DNA of 64,000 nt from Lysobacter sp. cf310 (GTDB lineage Bacteria; Pseudomonadota; Gammaproteobacteria; Xanthomonadales; Xanthomonadaceae): NCBI RefSeq assembly GCF_900114355.1, contig NZ_FOSS01000001.1, forward strand, positions 831,386 to 895,385, written 5' to 3'. Below the pieces are notes generated by a model, which saw nothing but the letters and a program-made list of their open reading frames with translations, had not been told where the DNA came from and made no database searches. Position 1 is the stretch's first letter, and every line of letters begins with the position of its first letter. Position numbers and translations under genes: made by a program. This document shows, one piece after another, positions 30,101 to 39,646 of this stretch.

Positions 30101-31549
30101 TCAGCAACCGCCGCCACCGCCGCTGGCGACCACGCTCCAATCGCGCTCGCCGCGCCGCCACACCTGATAACGCCAGCTCTCGTAACCGCGGCCGATGAAG
30201 ATCAGCTCGCTGCGACCGTCGCCGTCCAGGTCCAGGTGGTCCAGGTAACTGTGCGAGCGCGAACTTTCCCCGCCCTCGCCGACCGCCGCATCGCGATGGG
30301 CGACGCGGTGCCCGCCCTTGCCGTCCGACTCCACGATCAGCATCGCGTAGACCTCGGCTTGCGGATCGTCGCCGCGGTCGTCGGCACCAGCGAGATAGGC
30401 GTACAACGTGGCGATCAGCACGCGCGGCCCTTGCCCTTGCGATCGCGCCGCGGCGAACTGCAGGCCGCTCGCGGCCTCGGCGCGCGCCGCGACCATCGCC
30501 GCCTCGACCTTCGCCGGCGGCAGGCCCTGTCCGCGCAGTTCCTTGCGCAACAGTCGCTCCAGCAGGGCCCGTTCCTTGGCATCGGGTTCGGCCTCGGCCT
30601 TCGCCGTCAGCGGCCGCAGCGGGAAATTGGCCACGATGCCGGCGCCCAGCGGCGTGTCGGCGGCGGCGCCCACGCGCTGCGCCAAGGCCACGTCCGACTC
30701 GCAACTGGGCTCGGTCTTGCCGAGCACGCGCAGCAGGCCGGCATCGATGCCGCGGCGGTAATAGTGATAGACGCGGCCGGGCCGGAAATACGCCGGCACG
30801 CGACGCGGGTCGCCGACCGGCAAGCTGTCGTCGCCGGCCGTGTACGGCCCATCCTGCAAGCCGCCTTCGCTGAGCTCCGCCAGCGGACTGAGCAATTGGC
30901 CGTCATAGGCGAAAATCAGGCGCGGCTCGCCCGCCTCGCGGCTTACCTGGGGTTTGCGCAAGGTCGCCAAGGCCAGTTCGGCCTGCGCCAACGCTTCGGT
31001 ATCGCCGGCCTCGCGCAACGCGTCGATATGCAGACGGTGTGCGCGCTCGTCGAATGGCGCCAGCGCCAGCGCGCGCGCGCCGAGCAGACGGCGGCCAGCG
31101 CGATCGGCGGCCGGCAGCGCGAGGTAGTCCTTACGTAATGCCTCCACGGTCGGTGCGGCCGCGCCGAGCAGATCGCTGCGCACCCAACCGATCACGCCGG
31201 AGTGGTGTTGCGCCCATACCCGCGTCCAGCCGTCCTCGTCGCAACCGCCCTCGAGCTGGGTTCCGATCGGAAGCTGCGCGCGCGCCTGGCTGGCCGGATC
31301 GGGCTTCTCGTGCAACATCGCCACGCTCGCTTGCACGTAGCGCGCACCGCGCTCGCAGGCGTCCGCGGCGATGCGGGCCGCATGCTGCCTGGCTTGCTCG
31401 CGCTCGGCTCGGTGGGCCAGCGCCGCCGCCGTTTCGGCCGCCGCCTGCGCACGGTCGGGCCGCTCCTGCGGCGCGGCCACCACCACGCCGGCCACGAGCA
31501 CGGCCATGCCCAGGCCCGCACGCCAGCGCAACCTCCGCCTCGCCCCCAT
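30101..31549 (-). CDS. Exported SH3-domain protein of unknown function
   Basis: 482 residues. A basic N-terminus and a hydrophobic helix (about 12-26, AGLGMAVLVAGVVVA) form a signal or membrane anchor. An alanine-rich coiled coil follows (about 30-65), then a bacterial SH3-like segment (about 70-130: ARYVQASVAMLHEKPDPASQ, GWTRVWAQHHSGVIGWVRSDLL). A central region has no clear domain. The C-terminus has a calcium-binding-like DLDGDGRSELIFIGRG repeat of the FG-GAP/VCBS type, then a glycine run ending in cysteine. It is encoded just downstream of rsmI on the same strand (36-base gap). No function can be assigned. Confidence 0.7.
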   Translation of the reverse strand: MGARRRLRWRAGLGMAVLVAGVVVAAPQERPDRAQAAAETAAALAHRAEREQARQHAARIAADACERGARYVQASVAMLHEKPDPASQARAQLPIGTQLEGGCDEDGWTRVWAQHHSGVIGWVRSDLLGAAAPTVEALRKDYLALPAADRAGRRLLGARALALAPFDERAHRLHIDALREAGDTEALAQAELALATLRKPQVSREAGEPRLIFAYDGQLLSPLAELSEGGLQDGPYTAGDDSLPVGDPRRVPAYFRPGRVYHYYRRGIDAGLLRVLGKTEPSCESDVALAQRVGAAADTPLGAGIVANFPLRPLTAKAEAEPDAKERALLERLLRKELRGQGLPPAKVEAAMVAARAEAASGLQFAAARSQGQGPRVLIATLYAYLAGADDRGDDPQAEVYAMLIVESDGKGGHRVAHRDAAVGEGGESSRSHSYLDHLDLDGDGRSELIFIGRGYESWRYQVWRRGERDWSVVASGGGGGC

Positions 31550-31585
31550 CGCCCCGCCCTTCGCGCCGCCTTGGACGCCCTTGGT

Positions 31586-32410
31586 TCAATCGCCGCCGTA
31601 CAGCGCCTTGCGCGGCGCCCCGCTGAGCTCGGCGGCGACCTTGGCCGCCTGCGACGGCTTCAGATACTCGACCAGCTTCGCATACAGCCGCCGCCCTTCG
31701 ACGACTTGCGCATCGGCGTCTTCGCCCGCGCCTTCGATCATCACCACGAACTCGCCCTTGCGCTGATTGGGGTCGGCCGCGACGCGTTCGCGCAATTGCG
31801 CCAGGCTGCCGTCGAGCACGGTCTCGAACAGCTTGGTCAGTTCGCGCGCGAGCACCGCCGGGCGCTCGTCGCCGAACGCGGCCGCCATGTCGGCCAAGGC
31901 TTCTTCGATGCGGTGCGCGGATTCGTAGAACAGCAGGGTGCGCGGCTCGGCCGCCAGCCGGCTCAGGCGCTCGCGGCGCGCGGAGGCCTTGGCCGGCAGG
32001 AAGCCTTCGAACGCGAACCGGTCAGAGGCCAGCCCGGCCACGCTGAGCGCGGCGATCGCGGCGCAGGCGCCGGGCACCGGCGAGACCCGGATGCCGGCCG
32101 CGCGCGCGGCGCGTACCAGGCGGAAACCGGGGTCGCTGACCAGGGGCGTGCCGGCGTCGGACACCAGCGCCAGCGAGTCGCCGGCCTGCAGGCGCGCGAC
32201 CAATTGCGCGGCCTGGGCGTCCTCGTTGTGCTGGTGCAGGGCCAGCAGCGGCCGCTCCAGGCCGAAGTGGGACAGCAGCTGACGGGTGTGGCGGGTGTCC
32301 TCGGCGCAGATCGCGGCGACGTTGCGCAGGGTCTCCAGCGCGCGCGGCGAAAGGTCGCCGAGGTTGCCGATCGGGGTCGCAACGATGTGTAGGGTACCGG
32401 GGCTGTGCAT
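31586..32410 (-). CDS. rsmI: 16S rRNA 2'-O-ribose C1402 methyltransferase RsmI
   Basis: SAM-dependent SPOUT-unrelated tetrapyrrole-methylase-fold enzyme that modifies the ribose of C1402, the nucleotide also methylated by RsmH. The 274 residues include LHIVATPIGNLGDLSPRAL, AEDTRHTRQLLSHFG, ALVSDAGTPLVSDPGFRLVR, VPGACAAIAALSVAGL and RTLLFYESAHRI. It is divergent from lpoA with 77 bases between them, as in the E. coli yraL-yraM pair. Confidence 0.97.
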   Translation of the reverse strand: MHSPGTLHIVATPIGNLGDLSPRALETLRNVAAICAEDTRHTRQLLSHFGLERPLLALHQHNEDAQAAQLVARLQAGDSLALVSDAGTPLVSDPGFRLVRAARAAGIRVSPVPGACAAIAALSVAGLASDRFAFEGFLPAKASARRERLSRLAAEPRTLLFYESAHRIEEALADMAAAFGDERPAVLARELTKLFETVLDGSLAQLRERVAADPNQRKGEFVVMIEGAGEDADAQVVEGRRLYAKLVEYLKPSQAAKVAAELSGAPRKALYGGD

Positions 32411-32433
32411 CGTGCTTCCGTGTCGGGGCCGGG

Positions 32434-32439
32434 TAGAAT
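32434..32439 (+). promoter_or_regulatory. Candidate -10 element for lpoA
   Basis: TAGAAT in the 77-base gap between rsmI and lpoA, about 50 bases before the lpoA ATG. No clear -35 is present. Confidence 0.35.
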
Positions 32440-32487
32440 CCTAACCGGTCCCCCAAGGAACGCCGCGTCGCGGCGGGAAGCAAGCCG

Positions 32488-33918
32488 ATGCGCCTTCAGC
32501 TCGAGATCGCAGGATCCACCCTTACGCCTACCGCTGCCGGCCGGGTCGGCTGGCGCGGTGCGCGGTACGCCTTCGCCGCCCTGGCGTTGGGCCTCGCGCT
32601 GGCGGGCTGCGGCACGGTGACCACCCATACCGGCCCGGCGCCGGCACGCACCGCCGGCCATCCGCTGGTCGTCCAGGCCGGCGAGCTGGCGCGCAACGGC
32701 GCCGCCCTCAGCGGCGCGGCGCGCAGCGAGAACGACAGCCAGATCGAGCGCCTGCTCAACCAGCTCGACAACGACAGCCTGGCCCGCGAAGCCGCCGCCC
32801 TGCCGGCCGGCGACCCGCTCTACAACTACGCCGGCCGCGCCCTGCTGCGCCGCGGTCTGCCGCTGCCGCGCCCGTTCGATCGCAATCTGCGCCTCGATCC
32901 CAGCCGCCCGCCGGCCGACAGCGACGGCTACCGTCCGCCGAACAAGATCGCGGTGCTGCTGCCGCTGTCCGGCGGCCTGGCCACCGCCGCCTCGCCCGTG
33001 CGCGACGGCTTCCTGGCCGGCTACTACGGCGAGAACCGCCGCCGCCCGGACGTGGTCTTCTACGACACCCTCGGCACCGCCGGCGGCACCCTCGCCGCCT
33101 ACGACAAGGCCGCCGCCGAGGGCAACGATTTCGTGGTCGGCCCGCTCGGCCGCGACGAGGTCAGCGCGCTGTTCGGCAAGGGCGAGCTGCCGGTGCCAGT
33201 GCTCGCGCTCAACCGCGGCACGGTCGCGCCGCCGTCCGGCAACGCCAGCTTCTCGCTGTCGCCGGAAGACGAAGGCATCGCGGCGGCCGACTACCTGCTC
33301 GGCCGCGGCGCGCGCCGCGTGTTGGTGGTGGGCGGCGGCGACGACGGCCAGAACCGCGCGGTGGCCGCGCTGCGCGCGCGCCTGAACGAGCGCGGCGCCG
33401 CGGTCAGCGACGTGGTCGGCGAAGGCACCGCGGATTTCGCGCCGTTCGCCAACAAGGACGGCGGCGTCGATGCGATCTTCCTCGCCGTCAAAGGCGCCTC
33501 GGCGCGCACCCTGATGCCCAAGCTGGCCCTGGCCGGTCTGGGCGGCAAGCCGCGCGTGGCGACGTCCTATGTGCTGTCGGGTACCGGCAAGCCGGAGCAG
33601 GACCGCGTGCTGGACGGCATCGTGTTCCCGTCCGAAGCCTGGACCACGCGCGGTGTGCGCGGACTCCCGGCGGCGGCCTCCGCCGGCCAGACCCTGCCGA
33701 CCGCGCGCGGGCCGGCCGCGCGCCTGTTCGCGTTCGGCTACGACGCCTGGCTGCTGTCGGCCTACCTGGAACGCATGGCGACCGCCAGCGACGGCCAGGT
33801 CACCGGCGCCACCGGCACCCTGCGCATCGACGGCTTCGGCAACGTGATGCGCACGCCGGCCTGGTCGACCTTCAGCAGCGGCGTCGCGGTGTCGCTGAGC
33901 GACGTGGCGCGCCAGTAA
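32488..33918 (+). CDS. lpoA: LpoA-like penicillin-binding protein activator (LppC family)
   Basis: Outer-membrane lipoprotein predicted to activate the bifunctional synthase PBP1a from the outer membrane. The 476 residues start with an n-region and a hydrophobic stretch ending in the lipobox LAGC (about 46). A helical N-terminal part follows, then a periplasmic-binding-protein-like LppC domain (about 150-475: [45 protein letters not shown]). E. coli LpoA is about 680 residues; the TPR-like N-terminal domain is much shorter here. Synteny with rsmI and yraN supports the call. Confidence 0.88.
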   Translation: MRLQLEIAGSTLTPTAAGRVGWRGARYAFAALALGLALAGCGTVTTHTGPAPARTAGHPLVVQAGELARNGAALSGAARSENDSQIERLLNQLDNDSLAREAAALPAGDPLYNYAGRALLRRGLPLPRPFDRNLRLDPSRPPADSDGYRPPNKIAVLLPLSGGLATAASPVRDGFLAGYYGENRRRPDVVFYDTLGTAGGTLAAYDKAAAEGNDFVVGPLGRDEVSALFGKGELPVPVLALNRGTVAPPSGNASFSLSPEDEGIAAADYLLGRGARRVLVVGGGDDGQNRAVAALRARLNERGAAVSDVVGEGTADFAPFANKDGGVDAIFLAVKGASARTLMPKLALAGLGGKPRVATSYVLSGTGKPEQDRVLDGIVFPSEAWTTRGVRGLPAAASAGQTLPTARGPAARLFAFGYDAWLLSAYLERMATASDGQVTGATGTLRIDGFGNVMRTPAWSTFSSGVAVSLSDVARQ

Positions 33919-33928
33919 ACCGGCCCGC

Positions 33929-34321
33929 ATGTCCGCGCCGACCGACCGACGCAGCCGCGGTGCGGCGGTCGAGGCCGCCGCGCGCACGCACTTGCTCGCG
34001 CAGGGCCTGCGCGACATCGCCGCCAACGCCAACTTCCGTTTCGGCGAACTCGACCTGGTGATGCTGGACACCCGCGCAAGCGAGGACTGCGTGGTGTTCG
34101 TGGAAGTGCGTTACCGCCGCAGTGCGGCCTTCGGCGGCGGCGCGGCCTCGATCGACCGCGGCAAACGCCGGCGCCTGGTCCAGGCCGCGCAAGCCTTCCT
34201 CGCCGCGCACCGTGCCTACCGCAACGCGCCCTGCCGCTTCGACGTGATCGAAGCCGACGGCGACCCCGACGCGCCGCGCCTGCATTGGCTGCGCGACGCC
34301 TTCCGCGCCGACGAGATCTAG
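33929..34321 (+). CDS. UPF0102 family protein YraN
   Basis: 130-residue nuclease-fold protein of unknown role, conserved next to lpoA in gammaproteobacteria. The family signature is complete: [39 protein letters not shown] (restriction-endonuclease-like E-x-D..E-x-K type core, with R in place of K), and [14 protein letters not shown]. It starts ten bases after the lpoA stop. Confidence 0.93.
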   Translation: MSAPTDRRSRGAAVEAAARTHLLAQGLRDIAANANFRFGELDLVMLDTRASEDCVVFVEVRYRRSAAFGGGAASIDRGKRRRLVQAAQAFLAAHRAYRNAPCRFDVIEADGDPDAPRLHWLRDAFRADEI

Positions 34322-34327
34322 ACCCGC

Positions 34328-34864
34328 ATGCCGACCGTCATCAGCCACGCCGTAGTACCGCTGGCACTGGGCTGGGCCCTGGGACCGCGCCGGATCGACC
34401 GGCGTTTGCTGGTGGCCGGCGCGCTCGCCGCCATGCTGCCCGACGCCGACGTGGTCGCGTTCAAGTTGGGCATCGCCTACGCCGACGATTTCGGCCATCG
34501 CGGCGCCAGCCATTCCTTCGTATTCGCCGCCGCGGTCGGCGCGCTGGCTGCGCTCGCCAGCCGCTGGTTGCGCACGCCGCCGTTGTGGGCGGCGCTGTGG
34601 CTGGCGGCGTGCGTGGCCTCGCATCCCGTGCTGGACGCGTTCACCGACGGCGGGCTCGGCGTCGCCCTGTGGTGGCCGTGGTCGGACGCGCGCATCTTCG
34701 CGCCATGGCGGCCGATCGAGGTCTCGCCGATCGGCGCGGGCTTCTTCAGTCTGCGCGGCCTGCATGTGCTGTGGTCGGAGATCCAATGGGTGTGGCTGCC
34801 GACCCTGCTGTCGGCCGCGCCGCTGGCCTGGCTCGCGCGCCGGCGTGCGGGTGCGCGCGCATGA
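34328..34864 (+). CDS. Membrane-bound metal-dependent hydrolase (DUF457/YdjM type)
   Basis: 178 residues with several hydrophobic helices. Conserved polar motifs typical of this family are an early TVISHAVVPLALG, PDADVVAF (metal-binding aspartates), HRGASHSFVFA and SHPVLDAFTDGGLG. It is an inner-membrane protein whose substrate is not known; the family was first noted as LexA-regulated in E. coli. It begins six bases after yraN and its stop overlaps the next ATG (ATGA), so it is the third gene of a four-gene unit. Confidence 0.8.
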   Translation: MPTVISHAVVPLALGWALGPRRIDRRLLVAGALAAMLPDADVVAFKLGIAYADDFGHRGASHSFVFAAAVGALAALASRWLRTPPLWAALWLAACVASHPVLDAFTDGGLGVALWWPWSDARIFAPWRPIEVSPIGAGFFSLRGLHVLWSEIQWVWLPTLLSAAPLAWLARRRAGARA

Positions 34865-36243
34865 GCGCGCTGCCGGCCGAGCTCGCGCGCACGCTGGCCG
34901 AGCTGCTCGGCGAGGGCTGGCTCACCGATCCGGGCGAACGCCTGGCCTACGCCTACGACAATTCGCGCCGCGAGGCGCTGCCCGACGCGGTCGCGCTGCC
35001 GCGCACGCGCGAGCAGGTGCAGGCGCTGGTGCGCGCCTGCCGCGCGCATCGGGTGCCGGTGGTCGCGCGCGGGCGCGGCACCAACACCACCGGCGCCTCG
35101 GTGCCGGTCGCGGCGGGCGTGGTGGTCTCGTTCGAACGCATGGACCGCATCCTCGCGATCCGCCCCGGCGACCGCTGCGCGGTGGTCGAGCCCGGCGTAC
35201 TCAACGGCGAGCTGCAGAGCGCGCTCAAGCCGCACGGTCTGTTCTGGCCGCCGGATCCGACCAGCGCCGCCTTCAGCACCGTCGGCGGCAACCTGGCCTG
35301 CAACGCCGGCGGGCCGCGCGCGGTCAAGTACGGCGCCAGTCGCGACAACGTGCTCGCGATCACCGCGGTTGCCGGCACGGGCGAGCTCATCGTCTGCGGC
35401 ACCGCGACCACCAAGGGTTCGACCGGCTACGACCTGCATCGCTTGTTGGTCGGCAGCGAGGGCACCCTGGCGCTGATCGTCGAGGCGAGCCTGCGGCTTA
35501 CGCCGTCGGCGCCGCAGCGGCGCGCGCTGCGCGCGATCTACCGCGATGTCTCGTCGGCGGCGCTGGCGGTGGCGCGCCTGATGGCGCAGCCGGTCACGCC
35601 CTCGATGCTGGAATTCATGGACGGCGACGCCTTGCGCCTGGCGCGCGACGTCGGCGGCGCGGATCTGCCGCACGAGGCCGGCGCGCTGCTGATGGTCGAG
35701 GCCGACGGCGATGCGGACACCTTGCCGCAGGCGATCGAGGCGCTCAAGCGCGCGGCCGCCGGCGAAGGCCTGCTGGCGCTGGACGATGCGGCCGACGAGG
35801 CCGCGCGCGAAAAGCTCTGGGCCGCGCGCAAGGCGCTGTCGCCGGCGCTGCGCACGCTCGCGCCGGGCAAGATCAACGAAGACGTGGTGGTGCCGGTGTC
35901 GCGCATCCCGGAACTGGTCGACGGCGTGCAGGCGCTGGCGCGCGAGTTCGCGCTGCCCATCGTGTGTTTCGGGCATGCCGGCAACGGCAATCTGCACGTC
36001 AACCTGCTCTACGACCCCGCCGATGCCGATCAGAGCCTGCGCGCGAACGCGGCGATGGCGCGCGTGTTCGCACTCGCGTTGGGCTTGGGCGGCACGCTGT
36101 CGGGCGAGCATGGCATCGGCCTGGCCAAGCGGGAGTTCATGGCGCAGGCGATCGATGCGCCGACGCTGGCGCTGATGCGGCAGCTCAAGGCGGTGTTCGA
36201 TCCGGAGGGGATACTCAATCCGGGGAAGTTGTTGCCGGATTGA
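34861..36243 (+). CDS. FAD-binding oxidoreductase, GlcD / D-lactate dehydrogenase type
   Basis: 460 residues. N-terminal PCMH-type FAD domain (about 38-215: PRTREQVQALVRACRAHRVPVVARGRGTNTTG split motif, TVGGNLACNAGGPRAVKYG, HRLLVGSEGTLALI). The C-terminal FAD-oxidase domain (about 225-458) has CFGHAGNGNLHVNLLYD, GTLSGEHGIGLAKREFM and FDPEGILNPGKLLPD. Members oxidise D-2-hydroxy acids such as glycolate or D-lactate, or D-2-hydroxyglutarate; the true substrate cannot be read from sequence. The ATG overlaps the preceding stop. Confidence 0.9.
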   Translation: MSALPAELARTLAELLGEGWLTDPGERLAYAYDNSRREALPDAVALPRTREQVQALVRACRAHRVPVVARGRGTNTTGASVPVAAGVVVSFERMDRILAIRPGDRCAVVEPGVLNGELQSALKPHGLFWPPDPTSAAFSTVGGNLACNAGGPRAVKYGASRDNVLAITAVAGTGELIVCGTATTKGSTGYDLHRLLVGSEGTLALIVEASLRLTPSAPQRRALRAIYRDVSSAALAVARLMAQPVTPSMLEFMDGDALRLARDVGGADLPHEAGALLMVEADGDADTLPQAIEALKRAAAGEGLLALDDAADEAAREKLWAARKALSPALRTLAPGKINEDVVVPVSRIPELVDGVQALAREFALPIVCFGHAGNGNLHVNLLYDPADADQSLRANAAMARVFALALGLGGTLSGEHGIGLAKREFMAQAIDAPTLALMRQLKAVFDPEGILNPGKLLPD

Positions 36244-36307
36244 GGGGTCGTGGGAGACGCTGGTAGCGAGGGTGTCGGGCCGTGCGCGAGCGATTTTCAT
36301 CGCGCAG

Positions 36308-36346
36308 AAGCAAATCCCCCTCAATCCCCCTTTTCCAAAGGGGGAA
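36308..36346. repeat. AGCAAATCCCCC element, half copy
   Basis: AAGCAAATCCCCCTCAATCC, a further C-run, TTTTCC and AAAGGGGGAAG form one arm of the inverted element found complete at 40634-40723 and 54177-54312. It lies in the convergent gap between the FAD oxidase and thiL. Nearby (36379-36408) another imperfect palindrome, GTAGGATGCGG...CCGCATC, fills the rest of the gap. Confidence 0.65.
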
Positions 36347-36466
36347 GAAGAGCGAGGGCATCGCGGCTTCCAGCGCCGTAGGATGCGGTGAACCGCAGGC
36401 GACCCGCATCGTCGCGTAAGCGCGCACAGGTGCGCGACGGCGATGCCCGATGCGAACCACGACCGC

Positions 36467-37414
36467 TTACGCGGCGAAGTGGTCGTAGCCCTTGCGCGCA
36501 TCCTGCCAAGGCGAACCCTCGGCATCGAACGCCGACAAGCCCTCGCCCGCCACCACGCGTCCGATCGCCGTCACCGCCACGCCCGCCTCGGCCGCGTCGT
36601 GAAGGATCGCCTCGCGCGCGGCCTGCGGCGCCGTGAAGCACAGTTCGTAGTCGTCGCCGCCCGTGGCCTGCAAGCGATATCGGTCCGCGTCGTCGAAGCA
36701 GGTGCGCAAGGCGGCCGAAGCCGGCAGCGTCGGCAGTTCGATCCGCGCTCCAACGCCGCTGGCCGCGCACACATGGCCCAGATCGGCCAACAGACCGTCC
36801 GATACGTCGATACCGGCGTGGGCGTGACGCAACACGGGCAGCAACGCCAGGCGTGGCGTCGGCCGGTTCAGGCGCTCGCGCAGAAAGGCCTCCATCGCCG
36901 CACCCGCTCGCCACTGCGCCAAGGCGCCCGCGGCATCGCCGAGACTGCCGCTGACCCAGACCGTGTCGCCGACGCGCGCAGCGTCGCGGCGCAGCGCTCG
37001 GCCCGGTTCGATCAGCCCATGCACGGTCACGCACACCGACAGCGGGCCGCGGGTGGTGTCGCCGCCGACCAAGGCCACGCCATGCTGCGCGGCCAGGCCG
37101 AGGAAGCCGTCCAGAAACGCGTCCAGCCAGCCCGCATCCGCCTGCGGCAAGGACAGCGACAGGGTGCACCAGGCCGGCTCGGCCGCCATCGCGGCCAGGT
37201 CCGACAGATTCACGGCCAGGGCCTTCCAGCCGATATCGGCCGGCGCGGTCTCGTCGGGGAAATGCACGCCCGCGTTGAGCGTGTCCATCGCCACCACCAG
37301 CTCGCGCCCGGCCGGCACGCGCAGCACCGCCGCGTCGTCGCCGATGCCGAGCGCGACGTCGTCGCGCGCGGCCACGCGTTGGCGGATGCGCGCGATCAGG
37401 TCGAATTCGGCCAT
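36467..37414 (-). CDS. thiL: Thiamine-monophosphate kinase ThiL
   Basis: Phosphorylates thiamine monophosphate to the active diphosphate. The 315 residues include the ATP/Mg motifs GIGDDAAVL, VAMDTLNAGVHF, NLSDLAAMAAEP, ALVGGDTTRGPLSV and IDVSDGLLADLGHV, and the C-terminal GGDDYELCFT. ATG at 37414 (MAEFDLIARI) is the standard family start. It is the last gene of the riboflavin-nusB unit, 16 bases after nusB. Confidence 0.97.
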   Translation of the reverse strand: MAEFDLIARIRQRVAARDDVALGIGDDAAVLRVPAGRELVVAMDTLNAGVHFPDETAPADIGWKALAVNLSDLAAMAAEPAWCTLSLSLPQADAGWLDAFLDGFLGLAAQHGVALVGGDTTRGPLSVCVTVHGLIEPGRALRRDAARVGDTVWVSGSLGDAAGALAQWRAGAAMEAFLRERLNRPTPRLALLPVLRHAHAGIDVSDGLLADLGHVCAASGVGARIELPTLPASAALRTCFDDADRYRLQATGGDDYELCFTAPQAAREAILHDAAEAGVAVTAIGRVVAGEGLSAFDAEGSPWQDARKGYDHFAA

Positions 37415-37430
37415 CGCGGCAGGTCGCGCC

Positions 37431-37892
37431 TTACTTGGCGCGCGGCGCCTGCGTTTCCACCGGGCGCCAGTCGGCGGCGGCATGGTCGAGCACGCCGTTG
37501 ACGTAGGTGTGCCCGTGCTCGGCGCCGAAGCGCTTCACGGTTTCGATGGCCTCGTTGAGGACCACGCGATACGGCACGTCCGGGCGGCGGCGCAGCTCGT
37601 AGGCGGCGATGCGCAGCACCGCGCGCTCGATCGGATCGACCTGCTCGATATCGCGGTCCAGGAACGGCGCCAGCGCGACGTCCAGCTCCTCCTGGTACTT
37701 GTCGACGCCGCGCACCAGATCCTCGAAGTACATCAGGTCGGCGACTTCATGGGCCTGTTCGTGCGCGAATTGCGCGATCACGTCCTCGACGCGCGCGCCC
37801 GACAACTGCCAGGCGTAGACCGCCTGCAGCGCGCGGCGACGGGCGCGCGAGCGCGCGACCGGATCGATTCCATCGTGGCGGCGGCGGTTCAT
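37431..37892 (-). CDS. nusB: Transcription antitermination factor NusB
   Basis: Binds boxA RNA with S10 during rRNA antitermination. The 153 residues begin with a basic stretch containing [16 protein letters not shown] and contain [39 protein letters not shown] (given here as the conserved core split over helices) and YVNGVLD near the end. The ATG overlaps the ribH stop (ATGA), so expression is coupled to riboflavin genes as in many proteobacteria. Confidence 0.97.
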   Translation of the reverse strand: MNRRRHDGIDPVARSRARRRALQAVYAWQLSGARVEDVIAQFAHEQAHEVADLMYFEDLVRGVDKYQEELDVALAPFLDRDIEQVDPIERAVLRIAAYELRRRPDVPYRVVLNEAIETVKRFGAEHGHTYVNGVLDHAAADWRPVETQAPRAK

Positions 37893-38386
37893 CGGCTGTG
37901 CTCCTGTGATGCTTGCTCGAACGGCGCCTGCGCGAGCAGGTGCGCCATCTCCAATGCGGCCAATGCGCACTCCTCGCCCTTGTTGCCGTGGCTGCCGCCG
38001 GCGCGGGCCTCGGCGTCTTCGTGGCGTTCCACCGCCAGCACGCCGTTGGCGATCGGCAGGCCGTAGTCCAGCGATACCCGCATCAGGCCCTCGGAACAAC
38101 CGTCGGCGACCTGTTCGTAGTGGCGGGTGTCGCCGCGCACCACGCAGCCCAGCGCGACCACCGCGGCATGCGCGCCGGCGCGGGCCAGGCGCGCGGCCAC
38201 CACCGGCAGTTCCCAGGCGCCCGGCACGCGGATCACGTCGATCGCGTCCTCGGCGACGCCGTGTTCGGCGAAGGTGCGGCGCGCGCCGGCGACCAGCGTA
38301 TCGGTGATGCGCGGGTTCCAGCGGCTGGCGATGACGGCGTAGCGCGCGCCTTCGGGGCTGCGCAGATCGCCTTCGTAATGGGACAT
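37889..38386 (-). CDS. ribH: 6,7-dimethyl-8-ribityllumazine synthase RibH
   Basis: Condenses the ribB product with the ribityl pyrimidine to make lumazine, the substrate of RibE. The 165 residues contain [47 protein letters not shown] and [10 protein letters not shown]. The usual motif there is PVxFGVLT; NGVLAVE is a variant seen in this group. It follows ribB after 129 bases. Confidence 0.96.
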   Translation of the reverse strand: MSHYEGDLRSPEGARYAVIASRWNPRITDTLVAGARRTFAEHGVAEDAIDVIRVPGAWELPVVAARLARAGAHAAVVALGCVVRGDTRHYEQVADGCSEGLMRVSLDYGLPIANGVLAVERHEDAEARAGGSHGNKGEECALAALEMAHLLAQAPFEQASQEHSR

Positions 38387-38515
38387 GGGGGGACCGTCTG
38401 GACGAAAGAGGTAGTTTAGCGGCTGGGGCGGCCCGTGCCGACGAATCGGCCAGGCCGTAGCCGCCGCGGTACGCGCATGCGACCGCGAACGGGCGCACGC
38501 GCGGTTCGGCCGGGC

Positions 38516-39646
38516 TCAGCCCAGCGCGGCCGGATCGACGTATTCGACGACCTCCAGCCCGAAACCGGCCAGGCCGATCTGACGCCGGGGCGTGCCGAGC
38601 ACGCGCAGGCGAGCCAGACCGAGATCGGCCAGGATCTGGCCGCCGGCGCCGTTGCGGCGCCATTCGGCCAGCGTATGGCCCTGGCTGGGCGCGACCACCG
38701 GGTCGGCCTCGTGCACGGCCGGCTGCTCGCGCACCCGCGCCAGCAGCGCATCGGCGCCGGAAGCGTCGCCCAGCAGCACCAGCGCGCCGCGCTCCTCGCG
38801 CGCGATCGCCGCCAGCACGTCGCCGACCGCGGGACCGAAGTCGGCGCGCCGCCAGTGCAGCGCATCGGCCAACGGGTTCTGCACGTGCACGCGCACCAGG
38901 GTGGGCAGGGTCGGATCGGGTTGGCCGCGCAGCATCGCGAAGTGCAGCGCGTGGCTGAGGCGGTCGCGGTAGCTGATCAAACGGAACGGACCGTACTCGG
39001 TCTCGATCTCGCGCTCGTCGACGCGCTCGACGGTGTGCTCGGTGGCCAGGCGGTAGCGGATCAGTTCCTCGATCGAACCGATCTTGAGCCCGTGCTCGGC
39101 CGCGAACGATTCCAGCTGCGGGCGCCGCGCCATGCTGCCGTCGGGGTTGAGGATCTCCACCAGCACGCCCGCCGGCTCCAGGCCCGCGAGCATGGCCAGG
39201 TCGCTGGCGGCCTCGGTATGGCCGGCGCGATTGAGCACGCCGCCGGGCTGCGACATCAGCGGGAAGATGTGGCCGGGCTGGGCGAGGTCGGAAGGCTTGG
39301 CGTCCGGACGCACCGCGGTGCGCACGGTGTGGGCGCGGTCGTAGGCGGAGATGCCGGTGGTGACGCCCTCGGCCGCCTCGATGCTGACGGTGAAGTTGGT
39401 GTGGTGCGAGGAAGTGTTGTCGCGCACCATCGGGCCCAGGCCCAGCTGCAGGCAACGCTCGCGCATCAGCGACAGGCAGACTAGGCCGCGCGCGTGGGTG
39501 ACCATGAAGTTGATGTCGGACGGACGCACCAGTTCGGCGGCCATGATCAGGTCGCCTTCGTTCTCGCGGTCCTCGTCGTCGACGATGACCACCATGCGAC
39601 CGTTGCGGATCTCTTCCAACAGTTCGGGAATGCTGGCGAAACTCAT
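38516..39646 (-). CDS. ribB: 3,4-dihydroxy-2-butanone 4-phosphate synthase with degenerate GTP cyclohydrolase II domain
   Basis: 376 residues. The N-terminal half is a complete RibB domain (DDEDRENEGDL at 23-33, SHHTNFTVSIEA, DLAQPGHIFPL, RAGHTEAASDLA), making the four-carbon unit from ribulose 5-phosphate. The C-terminal half (about 205-376) aligns in outline with RibA. It lacks the zinc cysteines of the GE-C...RCDC motif: at that place it reads RVHVQNPLADALHWRRAD. GTP cyclohydrolase II activity is therefore not expected, and a separate ribA must exist elsewhere. It matches the RibBX hybrid described for proteobacteria. The start overlaps the ribE stop. Confidence 0.93.
   Translation of the reverse strand: MSFASIPELLEEIRNGRMVVIVDDEDRENEGDLIMAAELVRPSDINFMVTHARGLVCLSLMRERCLQLGLGPMVRDNTSSHHTNFTVSIEAAEGVTTGISAYDRAHTVRTAVRPDAKPSDLAQPGHIFPLMSQPGGVLNRAGHTEAASDLAMLAGLEPAGVLVEILNPDGSMARRPQLESFAAEHGLKIGSIEELIRYRLATEHTVERVDEREIETEYGPFRLISYRDRLSHALHFAMLRGQPDPTLPTLVRVHVQNPLADALHWRRADFGPAVGDVLAAIAREERGALVLLGDASGADALLARVREQPAVHEADPVVAPSQGHTLAEWRRNGAGGQILADLGLARLRVLGTPRRQIGLAGFGLEVVEYVDPAALG

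Noticed and set aside
34285-34860. An N-terminal extension of the FAD oxidase through the membrane hydrolase gene
   Set aside because: The oxidase homology begins at 34861, where ATGA overlaps the previous stop; the upstream part is an out-of-frame reading of the hydrolase.
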